A DNA stretch of 64,000 nt from [Clostridium] hylemonae DSM 15053 (GCF_008281175.1 NZ_CP036524.1:3472001-3536000); one strand, 5' to 3'; shown: positions 51,353-60,078, counted from the stretch's first letter. Made by a program: numbers and translations. Notes: generated from the letters alone by a model not told the origin.

Positions 51353-52291
51353 TCACTGTTCATCCTGCCCGGAAGCCAGTCTCTGAGCCGCACGCTGTCT
51401 CTTGACGATCTGTTTTGCCACAATGTTGATAAATACCCATAGGACAAGTATGTATGGCAGGGCAAACCCAAATTTCTGGAACTGGAACCCGGTCTGGTAA
51501 GAGGTCAGAGACAGGTTCATAAGTGTATCGCCCGGTCCTCCTTTTGTCAGGCCGAATATGATGGCATATTCCTGGAGCGCCGCCATGAGACGGAACAGCA
51601 GAGCAATGTATAAGCTCGGCTTCAGCATAGGCAGCGTCAGATTCCGGAAATTAAACCATGCGCTTCCGCCGTCGATCTTCGCCGACTCAAACGGTGACTT
51701 CGGAAGAGACTGTAGTCCGGCAAGTACAAGCAGCATACAGAATGAAGTGTTGACCCACACGTCTATCATTACGACCGTCATCATCGCCGTGGATGCACTG
51801 GCCGCCCACGGAAAGTTATATACGCCGAAGAAGTTCAGGAACTTTTCCACGATTCCTACAGAGTTGTTCAGCATGAGCTGCCAGATAATGGTGGCGGTGA
51901 TCGGCGCGACCATCAGCGGGAATATAAGTACGACTCTTAAAATCTTGGAAAAGCGGTTCTCCAGATTGTTCAGCAGCATGGCGATCCCGAGTCCTATCCC
52001 CATCTCCAGCGCCGTGCTGAAAAATGCATATCTTAACGTTACCCATACCGATTTCCAGAATCCGGAGGATTGAAGTATGGTGATCCAGTTTTTCAATCCG
52101 ATAAAGCTGTACGTCGGCATCCTGAATGAATAGCTCGTCAATGAGAAATATATGGACATTACAAAGGGTATCATGATTCCGATCGTAATGATCAGTGCCG
52201 GAGCTACTATCAGATAGGGACGCATTCTCGTCTTAAACGGCACTACATTCAGCTCGCTGACGGCAGCACTGTCTTTTTTCTGCTCTTTCAT
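51353..52291 (-). CDS. Carbohydrate ABC transporter permease (MalF type)
   Basis: The ATG at 52291 (MKEQKKDSAAVSEL) follows GGAGG by eight bases and gives 312 residues; a TTG five codons upstream is possible but lies inside that ribosome binding site. Six hydrophobic segments are visible, with the EAA-loop SPFESAKIDGGSAWFNFRNLTLP. It follows the binding-protein gene and precedes the MalG-type gene. It is a CUT1-family importer component. Confidence 0.93.
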   Translation of the reverse strand: MKEQKKDSAAVSELNVVPFKTRMRPYLIVAPALIITIGIMIPFVMSIYFSLTSYSFRMPTYSFIGLKNWITILQSSGFWKSVWVTLRYAFFSTALEMGIGLGIAMLLNNLENRFSKILRVVLIFPLMVAPITATIIWQLMLNNSVGIVEKFLNFFGVYNFPWAASASTAMMTVVMIDVWVNTSFCMLLVLAGLQSLPKSPFESAKIDGGSAWFNFRNLTLPMLKPSLYIALLFRLMAALQEYAIIFGLTKGGPGDTLMNLSLTSYQTGFQFQKFGFALPYILVLWVFINIVAKQIVKRQRAAQRLASGQDEQ

Positions 52292-52429
52292 TTGCGTTTC
52301 CTCCAATTTCAGATTTTCTGATTCTGATAATAAAAATATTCGTTCTTAAAAAAATCAAGGAGGGTCAGGTAACCCCTCCTTGCCTTTCACCCTTAAGTAC
52401 AAATTAACTGCTGTTGTCGATTTTTAAGG

Positions 52430-53860
52430 TTATTCAGATACTTCCAGATCAGATACGATCGTATCCAGATCTTTCTTAAGCTGCTTCATGGCATCCTCTG
52501 TGGACGAATACTTGTCGGTGAGCACAAGATCCTGAAGTACCTCCGCCCACTTTGTCGTACACTCGAAGAAGTATGGCTGCGGTGTGAACTGAATGGTCGC
52601 ATTCTTTGACAGCACATCGATGGATTCAAGATAGTTGTCTGCTTTGCCGACGATCGCTTTGTACTCATCGCTCTCCATTACAGATGTACGCGGTGTATCC
52701 GGGCTTGCCCCGTCAGTTCCTGCGTAAAGCATGTAATCCGGGCTTGTGAAATACTGGATAAAGTACCATGCGGCATCCTTATTTTTTGAGTCAGCGTTCA
52801 TAGCCAGTGACCAGATCCATACATTTGCTTTCATATCAGCTTCTGTCTTTCCTTCCGGAAGCGGTATGGTTGACCATGCAATATTGCCTGACTGATCAGA
52901 CGCGCCTTCATAGTTCTGGAAATAGCCTGCGCTTGTAGCGTCGAATAACATAGCGGCTTTTCCTGCGCCGAGGTCTGAACTGGCCTCATACCATGTATAG
53001 TTGGACCACTGCGGAGCGCCTGCTTCTTTGATCAGTTTTACCCAGTAGTCTGTCATTTCGATCGCTTCTTTGGAATCCAGCTGACATACCAGTTTGCCGT
53101 CTTCGATCGCAAAGTCTTTTCCGCCCCATGTTGCGAATAATGACATGTATCCGGGATGTATGGTCGCCCATTCACGCGTACCGCGTACTGCGATGCCGTA
53201 GGAACCGGAACCGTTGAATTCATTGAGAGATTTGGCTGTCTCAAGCAGTTCGTCCGTCGTTGTTGGAACTGTGATCCCTTTTTCCTCAAATACTTTCTTG
53301 TTGTATGCAAGGTTATTTAATTCCCATCCCATCGGAAGCGCCCACTGAGAACCTTCGCCAACTGCATGGCCCGGTACGAGGTCCCATTTAAGCGGATCAA
53401 CTGTGGCGCTGATAAAATCGTCATAATTATAGTCCGCCGCTGTCTTGGAAGCGTCATTTATGTAATCCTCCAATGGCTCCATATAGCCGGCAGATGCATA
53501 TTCCCAAACCTGATAAGCACCTGTCATATATACGTCCGGCGTACCGGAACGGCTGCTCAGAGACGTGTTCAGTTTGTCAAAATAGTTGGACTCAGGAGTG
53601 GATGAATACTCAACCTTGATACCTGTCAGCTCTTCAAACTCTTTTATCTTGGAAATAACTGCTTTGGAATAATTGTGTTCATTGAACATTACGTTGATCG
53701 TCGTGCCGTCATAATTCTTCCAGTCAAAGTCTTCGGCCTTTCCGCTTGACTTTGCTTTTCCGTCGTCACTTCCGCCGGAGCCGGAACCGCCGCCGCATCC
53801 TGCCAGCATGGTACCAACCATAACTGCACACAAAAGAACGCTGATTACTCTTTTTTTCAT
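52430..53860 (-). CDS. Extracellular solute-binding lipoprotein
   Basis: The start at 53860 (MKKRVISVLLCAVMVGTMLAGCGG) has a GGGAGG site and gives 476 residues. The lipobox is MLAGC, with Cys at about residue 22, followed by a Gly/Ser linker and a family 1 binding-protein fold (INVMFNEHNYSKAVISKIKEFEELTG, SGTPDVYMTGAYQVWEY, AWYFIQYFTSPDYML). It is the receptor of the importer encoded downstream and heads an eight-gene operon that ends with dhaL. The ligand is probably a polyol, judged from the downstream enzymes. Confidence 0.92.
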   Translation of the reverse strand: MKKRVISVLLCAVMVGTMLAGCGGGSGSGGSDDGKAKSSGKAEDFDWKNYDGTTINVMFNEHNYSKAVISKIKEFEELTGIKVEYSSTPESNYFDKLNTSLSSRSGTPDVYMTGAYQVWEYASAGYMEPLEDYINDASKTAADYNYDDFISATVDPLKWDLVPGHAVGEGSQWALPMGWELNNLAYNKKVFEEKGITVPTTTDELLETAKSLNEFNGSGSYGIAVRGTREWATIHPGYMSLFATWGGKDFAIEDGKLVCQLDSKEAIEMTDYWVKLIKEAGAPQWSNYTWYEASSDLGAGKAAMLFDATSAGYFQNYEGASDQSGNIAWSTIPLPEGKTEADMKANVWIWSLAMNADSKNKDAAWYFIQYFTSPDYMLYAGTDGASPDTPRTSVMESDEYKAIVGKADNYLESIDVLSKNATIQFTPQPYFFECTTKWAEVLQDLVLTDKYSSTEDAMKQLKKDLDTIVSDLEVSE

Positions 53861-53953
53861 ACTTTTTCCTCCCTTTTGATACATTTGCCGCATAAAAAAG
53901 TGCTTCATTTTTCGGTTTACCTGCCCGATTTTTTATGCATTTTGTCTAACGTC

Positions 53954-53982
53954 AGTATATCTCTCGCCGTGTCATTTGTCAA
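53954..53982 (-). promoter_or_regulatory. Promoter of the ABC importer/DhaKL operon
   Basis: On the minus strand a perfect TTGACA (53982-53977) and TATACT (53959-53954) are spaced 17 bases apart, about 95 bases before the binding-protein start. Confidence 0.85.
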
Positions 53983-53999
53983 GCTTTTTGTCATTTGTC
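53970..53999. promoter_or_regulatory. Paired ACATTTGT-type operator overlapping the -35 box
   Basis: The direct repeat TGTCATTTGTC occurs twice; cores CATTTGT start at 53973 and 53992, 19 bases apart. The first overlaps the -35 box of the operon promoter. The spacing equals that of the pair at 44131-44163. Confidence 0.7.
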
Positions 54000-54095
54000 T
54001 TATTTTATGCAGATTTTAAAGTATAATTGCACTAATAATCATTATTTTTACAGCATTATTTTGTTTGTATTTTCTTTAACGACCCATTTTTCCTC

Positions 54096-54124
54096 TTGCG
54101 GCAATATAAGTTTTATTGTATGAT
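54096..54124 (+). promoter_or_regulatory. Promoter of the YesL-like gene
   Basis: TTGCGG (54096-54101) and TATGAT (54119-54124) are spaced 17 bases apart, about 80 bases before the start codon. It is divergent from the importer operon promoter. The rest of the 53861-54202 gap is AT-rich with no further feature seen. Confidence 0.6.
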
Positions 54125-54202
54125 TACTCTTAACTCGTGAAAGACACACGTTTGTTTTGGAACGGAGGCCGCTCAAAGCAGCGGCACATGGAGGAACATA
54201 CT

Positions 54203-54805
54203 ATGAAAGTATTTGAATACGACAGCAGTTTTATGAAATTTATACTTCTCTTAAGCCGGCTTACAGTATTAAATATCATCTGGCTTTTATGCTGTATCCC
54301 GGTCGTCACCGCAGGCGCGGCGACCGCCGCCCAGTATTATACGGCCAGCCGGATTCTCGGCGGAAGCACGGAAGTCTGGCGAAATTTCAAGACCGGCCTG
54401 AGGCTGCACTGGAAACGCTCCTCCGTTATCTGGACCGCCTTTGCGCTGCTTACCGCCGTCTTTGCCGCGGAATACTACATACTCACCACAGCAGCCGTTC
54501 CCGGCAAAACAGCGCTCCTTGCCATATCCGGCCTGGCTTTTCTCACAGCCGTTCTCATAATGCTGTGGATATACCCGGTCATGATCAACTTTACGGGCAG
54601 CCTGGGCGAAATACTTTTTAACTCTTTTGTGTTCACCTTCATGTACGCGCCCATCACCCTTATAGCTGCTGCTTTTTACGGTGTCGCCGGCTTTTTGTTT
54701 ATCCGCTTCAACTTCACAAAAGGTCTCTTCGTCCTGTTCGGCCAGTCGCTGATCGTATACGGGATACTCGTTCTCTTCGAAAAAGTGCTCAGGAAGTACC
54801 GGTGA
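54203..54805 (+). CDS. YesL-like DUF624 membrane protein
   Basis: This 200-residue membrane protein has five hydrophobic segments and the DUF624 opening (FLLLSRLTVLNIIWLLCCIPVVTAGAATAA type pattern at about residues 12-45). The start at 54203 has GGAGG; longer frames exist but lack a good site. DUF624 genes sit almost always beside CUT1 sugar ABC importers, as here, where it is divergent from the binding-protein gene. An accessory role for the importer is inferred; the biochemical function is unknown. Confidence 0.88.
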   Translation: MKVFEYDSSFMKFILLLSRLTVLNIIWLLCCIPVVTAGAATAAQYYTASRILGGSTEVWRNFKTGLRLHWKRSSVIWTAFALLTAVFAAEYYILTTAAVPGKTALLAISGLAFLTAVLIMLWIYPVMINFTGSLGEILFNSFVFTFMYAPITLIAAAFYGVAGFLFIRFNFTKGLFVLFGQSLIVYGILVLFEKVLRKYR

Positions 54806-54865
54806 TTAGATTTTAGGTTGGGGGATTTGGGAGGTTGGTAGTGTACGGCGCCGGGGCGGTAAACA

Positions 54866-55120
54866 GGCAGAGCGGGCGGGGGCACAGGGAGGAGTTAAGG
54901 GCGTTCGGAGGCAGATGAGGAAGCCGTTGCTGCGGAAAGAGCCGGAATCAGACACGGGAATGTTATCACAAATAACATTCCCGAGAGCCTCTGAGGGAGG
55001 AAATCCCTTCAGGATTTCCTTCCGAATAGGCTCGGTTGTCTGATTCCGGCTCTTTCCACAGTTACGGCTTCCCATCTGCCGGAGCGCCCTTAACTCCCCC
55101 TGCCCCCCGCCCGCTCTGCC
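54866..55120. repeat. Large nested inverted repeat between convergent genes
   Basis: The left arm (54866-54954, 89 bases) and right arm (55037-55120, 84 bases) are inverted copies with only a few mismatches and small gaps. The outer 17 and inner 21 base pairs are perfect. Between the arms are two further hairpins: 54956-54966 with 54972-54982, and 54998-55006 with 55012-55020. Weaker homology continues outward to about 54825 and 55160. This fills the 352-base gap between the YesL-like gene and the dehydrogenase gene. No coding potential is apparent. It could be a MITE-like element or a large structured RNA/terminator. Confidence 0.85.
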
Positions 55121-55157
55121 GTCCGCCGCCATTACCCCTAAACTCTGCCAACCAAAT

Positions 55158-56243
55158 TCAAAAAGTAAAAGCCACTTTTAAGTCGCCGTATTTTCCTGAT
55201 GCATAGTCAAAAGCCTTCTCCCACTCTTCAATGGCAAAGGTGCTTGACACTACGCCTTTAGTCTTTAAGTTGCCTTTCATCATATTGTCGATCACGAATG
55301 GGTAGGCGTACGGACTCAGGTGCGCGCCAAGTATATCCAGTTCCTTTCTGTCCCCGATGATGGACCAGTCTACGGTCGTCTCGGAACCGAATACACTGAA
55401 TTCTACAAAGCGGCCGAGCTTTCTTGTGATCGTAAGTCCCTGGATGACGCTGGACGGATGTCCGGTGGCCTCGATATATACATCGCAGCCGTAGTCGTCT
55501 GTCAATGCTTTTATTTCTTTGTCTATGTCACATTTTCCGGGGTTGAATACGAGATCCGCACCAAATTCTTTTGCTTTTTCCAGACGGGCATCCTGCATAT
55601 CAAGCACGATCAGTTGTTTAGGATTTTTCATTCTGGCGTATGTGATCATTCCAAGCCCCAGTGTCCCTGCGCCGGAGATGACTACAATGTCTTCGTTTGT
55701 GATGCTTCCCCTGTCTACCGCGTGTTTGGAACAGCCGTAAGGCTCCACGAGAAGCGCCTGCTCAATGCTCATATCCTCAGGCACACGGCTGATGACACAG
55801 TTCTTCGGATATCTTACATACTCTGCCATACCGCCGTTATTGTATGACTGGAATCCCAGCATATCGTGAGGCTGGCACATCCAGTAATGGCCGTCCTTAC
55901 AGAACCGGCACTTGCCGCACGGAACGATCTGGTCCGCGATGATCCTGTCGCCCAGTTCATACCCTTCGACATTTTCTCCCATCTCCACAATGCGTCCAAA
56001 GAACTCGTGTCCCGGAATAAACGGAGGTTTCACCCATGAAGGCTGTACTTCGTCTCCCCAGAACATTGCCGCTCCGTGGCTGCACTTCAGATCTCCCGCG
56101 CATATACCGCAGGCCTCTGTCTTAATGATAATGTCGTCGGGCCCGCATTCCGGCGCCGGATATTCCGCCTCAAAACGGTAGTCATCCTTGCTGTATGCCA
56201 CAAGCGCCTTCATAGTTTTTGGAGTCCTTCCCTGATTTGCCAT
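55158..56243 (-). CDS. Zinc-dependent polyol dehydrogenase (sorbitol/arabinitol type)
   Basis: The start at 56243 (MANQGRTPKTMKALVAY) follows GGTGG and gives 361 residues. Catalytic zinc ligands are in CGICAGD and GHEF; the structural-zinc cysteines are in CGKCRFCKDGHYWMC; the Rossmann loop is GAGTLGLGMIT. It is a paralogue of 47074-48165. It follows an L-xylulose-kinase-like gene and an UlaE-like epimerase, so a role in oxidising a pentitol such as xylitol or L-arabinitol to L-xylulose is reasonable. It ends at the edge of the large inverted repeat. Confidence 0.88.
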   Translation of the reverse strand: MANQGRTPKTMKALVAYSKDDYRFEAEYPAPECGPDDIIIKTEACGICAGDLKCSHGAAMFWGDEVQPSWVKPPFIPGHEFFGRIVEMGENVEGYELGDRIIADQIVPCGKCRFCKDGHYWMCQPHDMLGFQSYNNGGMAEYVRYPKNCVISRVPEDMSIEQALLVEPYGCSKHAVDRGSITNEDIVVISGAGTLGLGMITYARMKNPKQLIVLDMQDARLEKAKEFGADLVFNPGKCDIDKEIKALTDDYGCDVYIEATGHPSSVIQGLTITRKLGRFVEFSVFGSETTVDWSIIGDRKELDILGAHLSPYAYPFVIDNMMKGNLKTKGVVSSTFAIEEWEKAFDYASGKYGDLKVAFTF

Positions 56244-56277
56244 AATGTTTCCACCTTTCCTTTTATGATGATTATGT

Positions 56278-57786
56278 TTATACTTCAAACTGTCCCCAGA
56301 CAGTATCAAGCGCCCGGACTATCTCCCGGTATTTTTCGTACTTTCTCTGATAGACTGCAGTCTTCGCCTCATCCGGATATATCCGGCCCGATACGTGCAC
56401 CATATGCTCAGCCGCGTCTTTATAGTCTTTGTATACGCCCGCCGCGATGGCCGCGGCCATTCCGCAGCCGAGGGCGCCCAGTTCCTTTGCCTCCACCGTC
56501 TCGATCGGGAAGCCGAGCGCATCCGCGAACATCTGCACCCATACGCCGGAGTTTACCGCGCCTCCGGCCATGCGGACCGCCTCCGGCGGCTTTCTCGAAG
56601 ACAGCAGACGCTCAATATGTGTCTTATGGGAATACACGACTCCCTCGTAAACTGCCCGCAGCATATGTGCTTTATCGTGATAAGTCGTAAGTCCGACAAA
56701 TGCTCCCTTGCCAAGCGGATGCGCGTTAGATCCATAGAGGAAGGGAAGAAAATAGACCTCCGACTCCTCCGGCGGTATGCTGTCAACCTTTTCATTCACC
56801 ACGTCGTATATATTTTTACCTTCCGGTATGTGCTCATGTTCCATACAGTTTTCTAAAAACCATTCCAGATTACCTGAGGATGTGGCGCTGCACTCTTCCA
56901 CGAGGTAATATCCCGGCACGGCGAAAAGGGAATTCATGGCAATGCTTCCGTCCATGACCGGCGTCTCGGAGATATATTCGTTGATACTCCACGTCCCGGC
57001 AATCGTACACAATTCGTCCGGCGACATGACATTGACCGCCACCGCACACGCGTCAATGTCGAACATTCCGCCTGCCACAGGCGTGCCCTCCAGAAGTCCG
57101 GTAAGCTTTGCCGCCTCTTTTGTGATCGTCCCGCACAGATCATAGGAGTATCTCACCGGCGCCAGCTTCTCATACACCTCTCCTATGCCGAGCTTTTCCA
57201 GTATCTCCCTGTCAAACTGTGCATGTTTCACATCCATGAGCCCGGAGCCGGATATGTCTGTCGCTTCACTGTAAGCCTCCCCGGTAAGGCGGTACCGGAT
57301 ATAGTCCTTCACGGAAAATACGTATTTAATATTGTCATATACATCTCTGTGATGCTCTTTAAACCACGCGAGAAGCGCCACCTGCTGACAGGCCATCAGT
57401 TCCTGGCAAAGCTGTCCGCGCAGACTTTCATAGACTCCGTTCTCATGCCATTTCTTCGGATATTTCCATGCCCGGCTGTCGGTGGAAATGATCCCGTTAT
57501 ACGCAGGTTTACCGTTTTTCCCCCACGGGTACAGGCCCTTGCCGTGTCCGCACACAGCGATCCCAAGCACGTCTCTGCCGTCTGTCCCCGCTTTTAAAAG
57601 CGCCCGTTTTACACAGTCACAGTTTGCCAGCCACAACTCTTCCATATCCCGCTCCGTATAACCGGATCTTGGGGTGATAACTTTTGTCTGCCTGCCCGCA
57701 GAGGCAATTTCTTTTCCGCTTAGATCAAATATGGCCGCTTTCGTAGAAGTGCCGCCATTGTCCAGGCCGATCACATACTTTCCCAT
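56278..57786 (-). CDS. FGGY-family kinase, L-xylulose kinase (LyxK)-like
   Basis: This 502-residue kinase has the FGGY fold with VIGLDNGGTSTKAAIFD, GIAVCGHGKGLYPWG, GGMFDIDACAVAV (catalytic Asp) and VRMAGGAVNSGVWVQM. The LDNGGTxTK form and the CGHGKGLY segment recall L-xylulose/3-keto-L-gulonate kinases more than D-xylulokinase. It lies between an UlaE-like epimerase (24 bases upstream) and a zinc dehydrogenase (34 bases downstream), fitting phosphorylation of L-xylulose to L-xylulose 5-phosphate. Confidence 0.82.
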   Translation of the reverse strand: MGKYVIGLDNGGTSTKAAIFDLSGKEIASAGRQTKVITPRSGYTERDMEELWLANCDCVKRALLKAGTDGRDVLGIAVCGHGKGLYPWGKNGKPAYNGIISTDSRAWKYPKKWHENGVYESLRGQLCQELMACQQVALLAWFKEHHRDVYDNIKYVFSVKDYIRYRLTGEAYSEATDISGSGLMDVKHAQFDREILEKLGIGEVYEKLAPVRYSYDLCGTITKEAAKLTGLLEGTPVAGGMFDIDACAVAVNVMSPDELCTIAGTWSINEYISETPVMDGSIAMNSLFAVPGYYLVEECSATSSGNLEWFLENCMEHEHIPEGKNIYDVVNEKVDSIPPEESEVYFLPFLYGSNAHPLGKGAFVGLTTYHDKAHMLRAVYEGVVYSHKTHIERLLSSRKPPEAVRMAGGAVNSGVWVQMFADALGFPIETVEAKELGALGCGMAAAIAAGVYKDYKDAAEHMVHVSGRIYPDEAKTAVYQRKYEKYREIVRALDTVWGQFEV

Positions 57787-57810
57787 ATTCAGAACTCCTT
57801 TCCGGACGCC

Positions 57811-58680
57811 TTACGCGCTGATATCTTCTGGTATTCCGAGCAGCTGCCTCGCCTTTTCAAACTGTCTGTCCAGAAACTCTCTGTTAGAGCGCGCAATTTC
57901 TCTCCAGTTTTCTTCCCCGCAGTACCAATACTCAGCGACGTACCTTCTGACTCCATGCTCATACAGTTTTGCGATGGCCCCGGGAAAGTCAACCTGCCCT
58001 GTCCCGTAAGGGATCTCCCTGAACTTTCCTATCACGGTCTCTTTTAAATGGGCCGCCGCTATATGCCCCCTGCCGGTGGTGATATCTCCAGCCACATCTT
58101 TCGTGGCATTGGAAATGTTGCCGATATCGGGATACACCTGCAGATAAGGAGAATTGACCCGGTTCACGCTGTGCATCGCCTTTTCCACTGTGTTCATAAA
58201 ATCATTTTCCATCGTCTCCATAGCAAGCATTACACCGTGGGAGGCGGCAAACATCGTTCCCTCTTCCAGATTTCTGTAGAATCTCTCCCGCGTCGTCTTA
58301 TCGCTCGTCTCCTCGTAGTAACAGTCATAGCCCTGAGTCTGGATGATCCGGATACCCATTTTCCGGGCAAAGAGAACGCCTTTTCGCAGAAGCTCCTTTG
58401 CCTCCTTTTCCCACTTCCTGCTGCCGAGCGGGTATTTTCTCTGTGCACTGAAGCAGATAGTCTCAATTGGGATCCCAACTCGTTTTTCTGTCTCCAGCAG
58501 CTCATATATCTGCTCGTCGCACCAGTCAAGCCGCGACATCCTCATATCAGTCTCGTCAATACTCATCTCTATATAATCAAAACCGGCTTCCTTTGCCGCC
58601 GCCAGGCGCTCTTCCCATGACAGTTCCGCAGGAGCTGCTTTTTCATAGACGCCTAATCTGTATGTATCCTTAAACGACAT
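57811..58680 (-). CDS. L-ribulose-5-phosphate 3-epimerase-like enzyme (UlaE/SgbU type)
   Basis: This 289-residue TIM-barrel isomerase shows the UlaE-type SIDETDMRMSRLDW segment, CFSAQRKYPLGS, QTQGYDCYYEE, LAMETMENDFMNT and VQVDFP-like GTGQVDFPGAI near the C-terminus. Metal ligands Glu and His fall in these strands. UlaE converts L-xylulose 5-phosphate to L-ribulose 5-phosphate. It is the first gene of a three-gene unit with the LyxK-like kinase and polyol dehydrogenase, and its promoter has a paired operator upstream. Confidence 0.88.
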   Translation of the reverse strand: MSFKDTYRLGVYEKAAPAELSWEERLAAAKEAGFDYIEMSIDETDMRMSRLDWCDEQIYELLETEKRVGIPIETICFSAQRKYPLGSRKWEKEAKELLRKGVLFARKMGIRIIQTQGYDCYYEETSDKTTRERFYRNLEEGTMFAASHGVMLAMETMENDFMNTVEKAMHSVNRVNSPYLQVYPDIGNISNATKDVAGDITTGRGHIAAAHLKETVIGKFREIPYGTGQVDFPGAIAKLYEHGVRRYVAEYWYCGEENWREIARSNREFLDRQFEKARQLLGIPEDISA

Positions 58681-58740
58681 ACCATCCCTCCTTCTGTTGT
58701 TTTGTGCACTTTATATACTTTAACTTGTTTTACAAGAACA

Positions 58741-58769
58741 ATTATACGATTACTGCACAAAAAAAGCAA
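58741..58769 (-). promoter_or_regulatory. Promoter of the epimerase/kinase/dehydrogenase unit
   Basis: On the minus strand TTGCTT (58769-58764) and TATAAT (58746-58741) are spaced 17 bases apart. The operator pair lies immediately upstream of the -35, an activator-like position. Confidence 0.7.
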
Positions 58770-58770
58770 T

Positions 58771-58801
58771 GACATTTTTCATTTAATGTTACATTTGTAA
58801 T
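58771..58801. promoter_or_regulatory. Paired ACATTTGT-type operator upstream of the epimerase promoter
   Basis: GTTACATTTGTAAT (58788-58801) is nearly identical to the site at 44150-44163. A weaker copy, GACATTTTT, starts at 58771. The cores begin at 58773 and 58792, again 19 bases apart. Confidence 0.65.
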
Positions 58802-58806
58802 TTTAG

Positions 58807-58870
58807 GACAGGAAAAAAGCAGTCCAGACTCTGTAGGATCACACAAAGTCTGGACTGCTTTTTTCCTGTC
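58807..58870. terminator. Perfect 24-bp bidirectional terminator
   Basis: Bases 58807-58830 pair perfectly with 58847-58870. The stem contains AAAAAA and TTTTTT blocks, so each strand ends in a T-run. It directly follows the stop of the lipoprotein gene at 58870 on the minus strand. Confidence 0.92.
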
Positions 58871-59919
58871 TATTTCTCCGGTGCAGCTTGTATACAGTTG
58901 TCAGCCACCCACTCTTTTACTTTTTCTCTGAGGATGTAACGCCTGACAGACTCCTCCGGCGCTTCCTTTTCCATTGCTTTTACATCCTCATATCCCATTT
59001 CTTCTGCCAGTTCTTTTTTCGCCTTTTTATACGCTTTATCATCGAGCTTTATATGCTCTTTATCCGCTATCAGTTCCACCGTCAGATCTTCTTTTACATT
59101 GGAACGGGCCGCCTCTTCTGCCTTCTCTTTGAACTCTGCCTCCGTCATATCAATCTTCGACAAAAACTCCGGAAAATCCATCTCGTACATATCCGCGCCG
59201 TCCTCATAATGGTCGTAAAAGCTCTGTTCCTCCTCTTTCAGCCGGTCCTTCGGATATTTTTTCACTTCTGTATTTTCCAGTACCTGCTTCCACGCTGAAT
59301 CCATGAGTTCACTCTGTATATATTCTTTATTGTTTTCTTCCAGCAGCTTCCGTACCTCTTTTCTGTATTCTTCGACCGTATCGGACTTCTGTGAGATCGT
59401 CCGGACAAATTCGTCCGTCAGCTCGGGCAGTTCCTTTTCCCTGACCGCTTTGACCGTGACATCAATGGATGCTTTTTTCCCTGCCAACGTCTTATTATTG
59501 AAGTCGTCCGCAAATGTATGTTCAATGTTCAGTGTATCGCCGGCGTTATGTCCGATCAGATTATCGTCAAACCCTTCATAAAATGACCCCGAACCAACCG
59601 TCAGCTCATAATCGCTGCCCGATCCGTTTTGTATCGGCTGTCCGTCTGCTGACGCGGCGTAGTCAATGATCACAACGTCCCCCTCCTGTATCGCTCTGTC
59701 AGTGACGTCTTTTATTTCCGCAAATCCTTCCCTGACCGTTTCAATATTATTATCCACGGACTCATCCGTAATGTCAGGGATGCCCTCCACCTTCGGCACC
59801 TCCACCCCTTTATATTTTGATACCGTGATATAATCATTGGATATCTGTCCTGAACCGCAGCCTGCTAACGCCGCCGCTGTCCCGAGCAGAACCGCACATA
59901 CCAACATTCTTTTTCTCAT
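58870..59919 (-). CDS. Trigger-factor-like peptidyl-prolyl isomerase lipoprotein
   Basis: This 349-residue protein starts with a lipoprotein signal (MRKRMLVCAVLLG, lipobox ALAGC, Cys at about 21). A FKBP-type domain follows at about residues 75-165 (VVIIDYAASADGQ, GSGSFYEGFDDNLIGHNAGD). Then come long charged helices (about 170-340) resembling the trigger-factor C-terminal chaperone domain. It lacks the ribosome-binding N-domain of cytosolic trigger factor. It is thus a predicted membrane-anchored extracytoplasmic foldase. It is a single gene with its own terminator. Confidence 0.88.
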   Translation of the reverse strand: MRKRMLVCAVLLGTAAALAGCGSGQISNDYITVSKYKGVEVPKVEGIPDITDESVDNNIETVREGFAEIKDVTDRAIQEGDVVIIDYAASADGQPIQNGSGSDYELTVGSGSFYEGFDDNLIGHNAGDTLNIEHTFADDFNNKTLAGKKASIDVTVKAVREKELPELTDEFVRTISQKSDTVEEYRKEVRKLLEENNKEYIQSELMDSAWKQVLENTEVKKYPKDRLKEEEQSFYDHYEDGADMYEMDFPEFLSKIDMTEAEFKEKAEEAARSNVKEDLTVELIADKEHIKLDDKAYKKAKKELAEEMGYEDVKAMEKEAPEESVRRYILREKVKEWVADNCIQAAPEK

Positions 59920-60030
59920 ACCGTTCCCCCACCTCTCATTTTTCTTCTCCCGGGATCAGTTTCGGACCCGGATAATGTATCGCTATACCATCTTGTTATA
60001 ACACATTTTTCCGGAACAAAAAAGGAAATT

Positions 60031-60063
60031 CATACATTTTTCACATTAAATTACATTTGTCCG
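60031..60063. promoter_or_regulatory. Paired ACATTTGT-type operator between the foldase and HAD genes
   Basis: ATTACATTTGTCCG (60050-60063) and a weaker ATACATTTTTCAC (around 60033-60044) have cores at 60035 and 60054, 19 bases apart. They lie 16 bases upstream of the HAD gene promoter. Confidence 0.55.
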
Positions 60064-60078
60064 TTTTTCATATACTTA

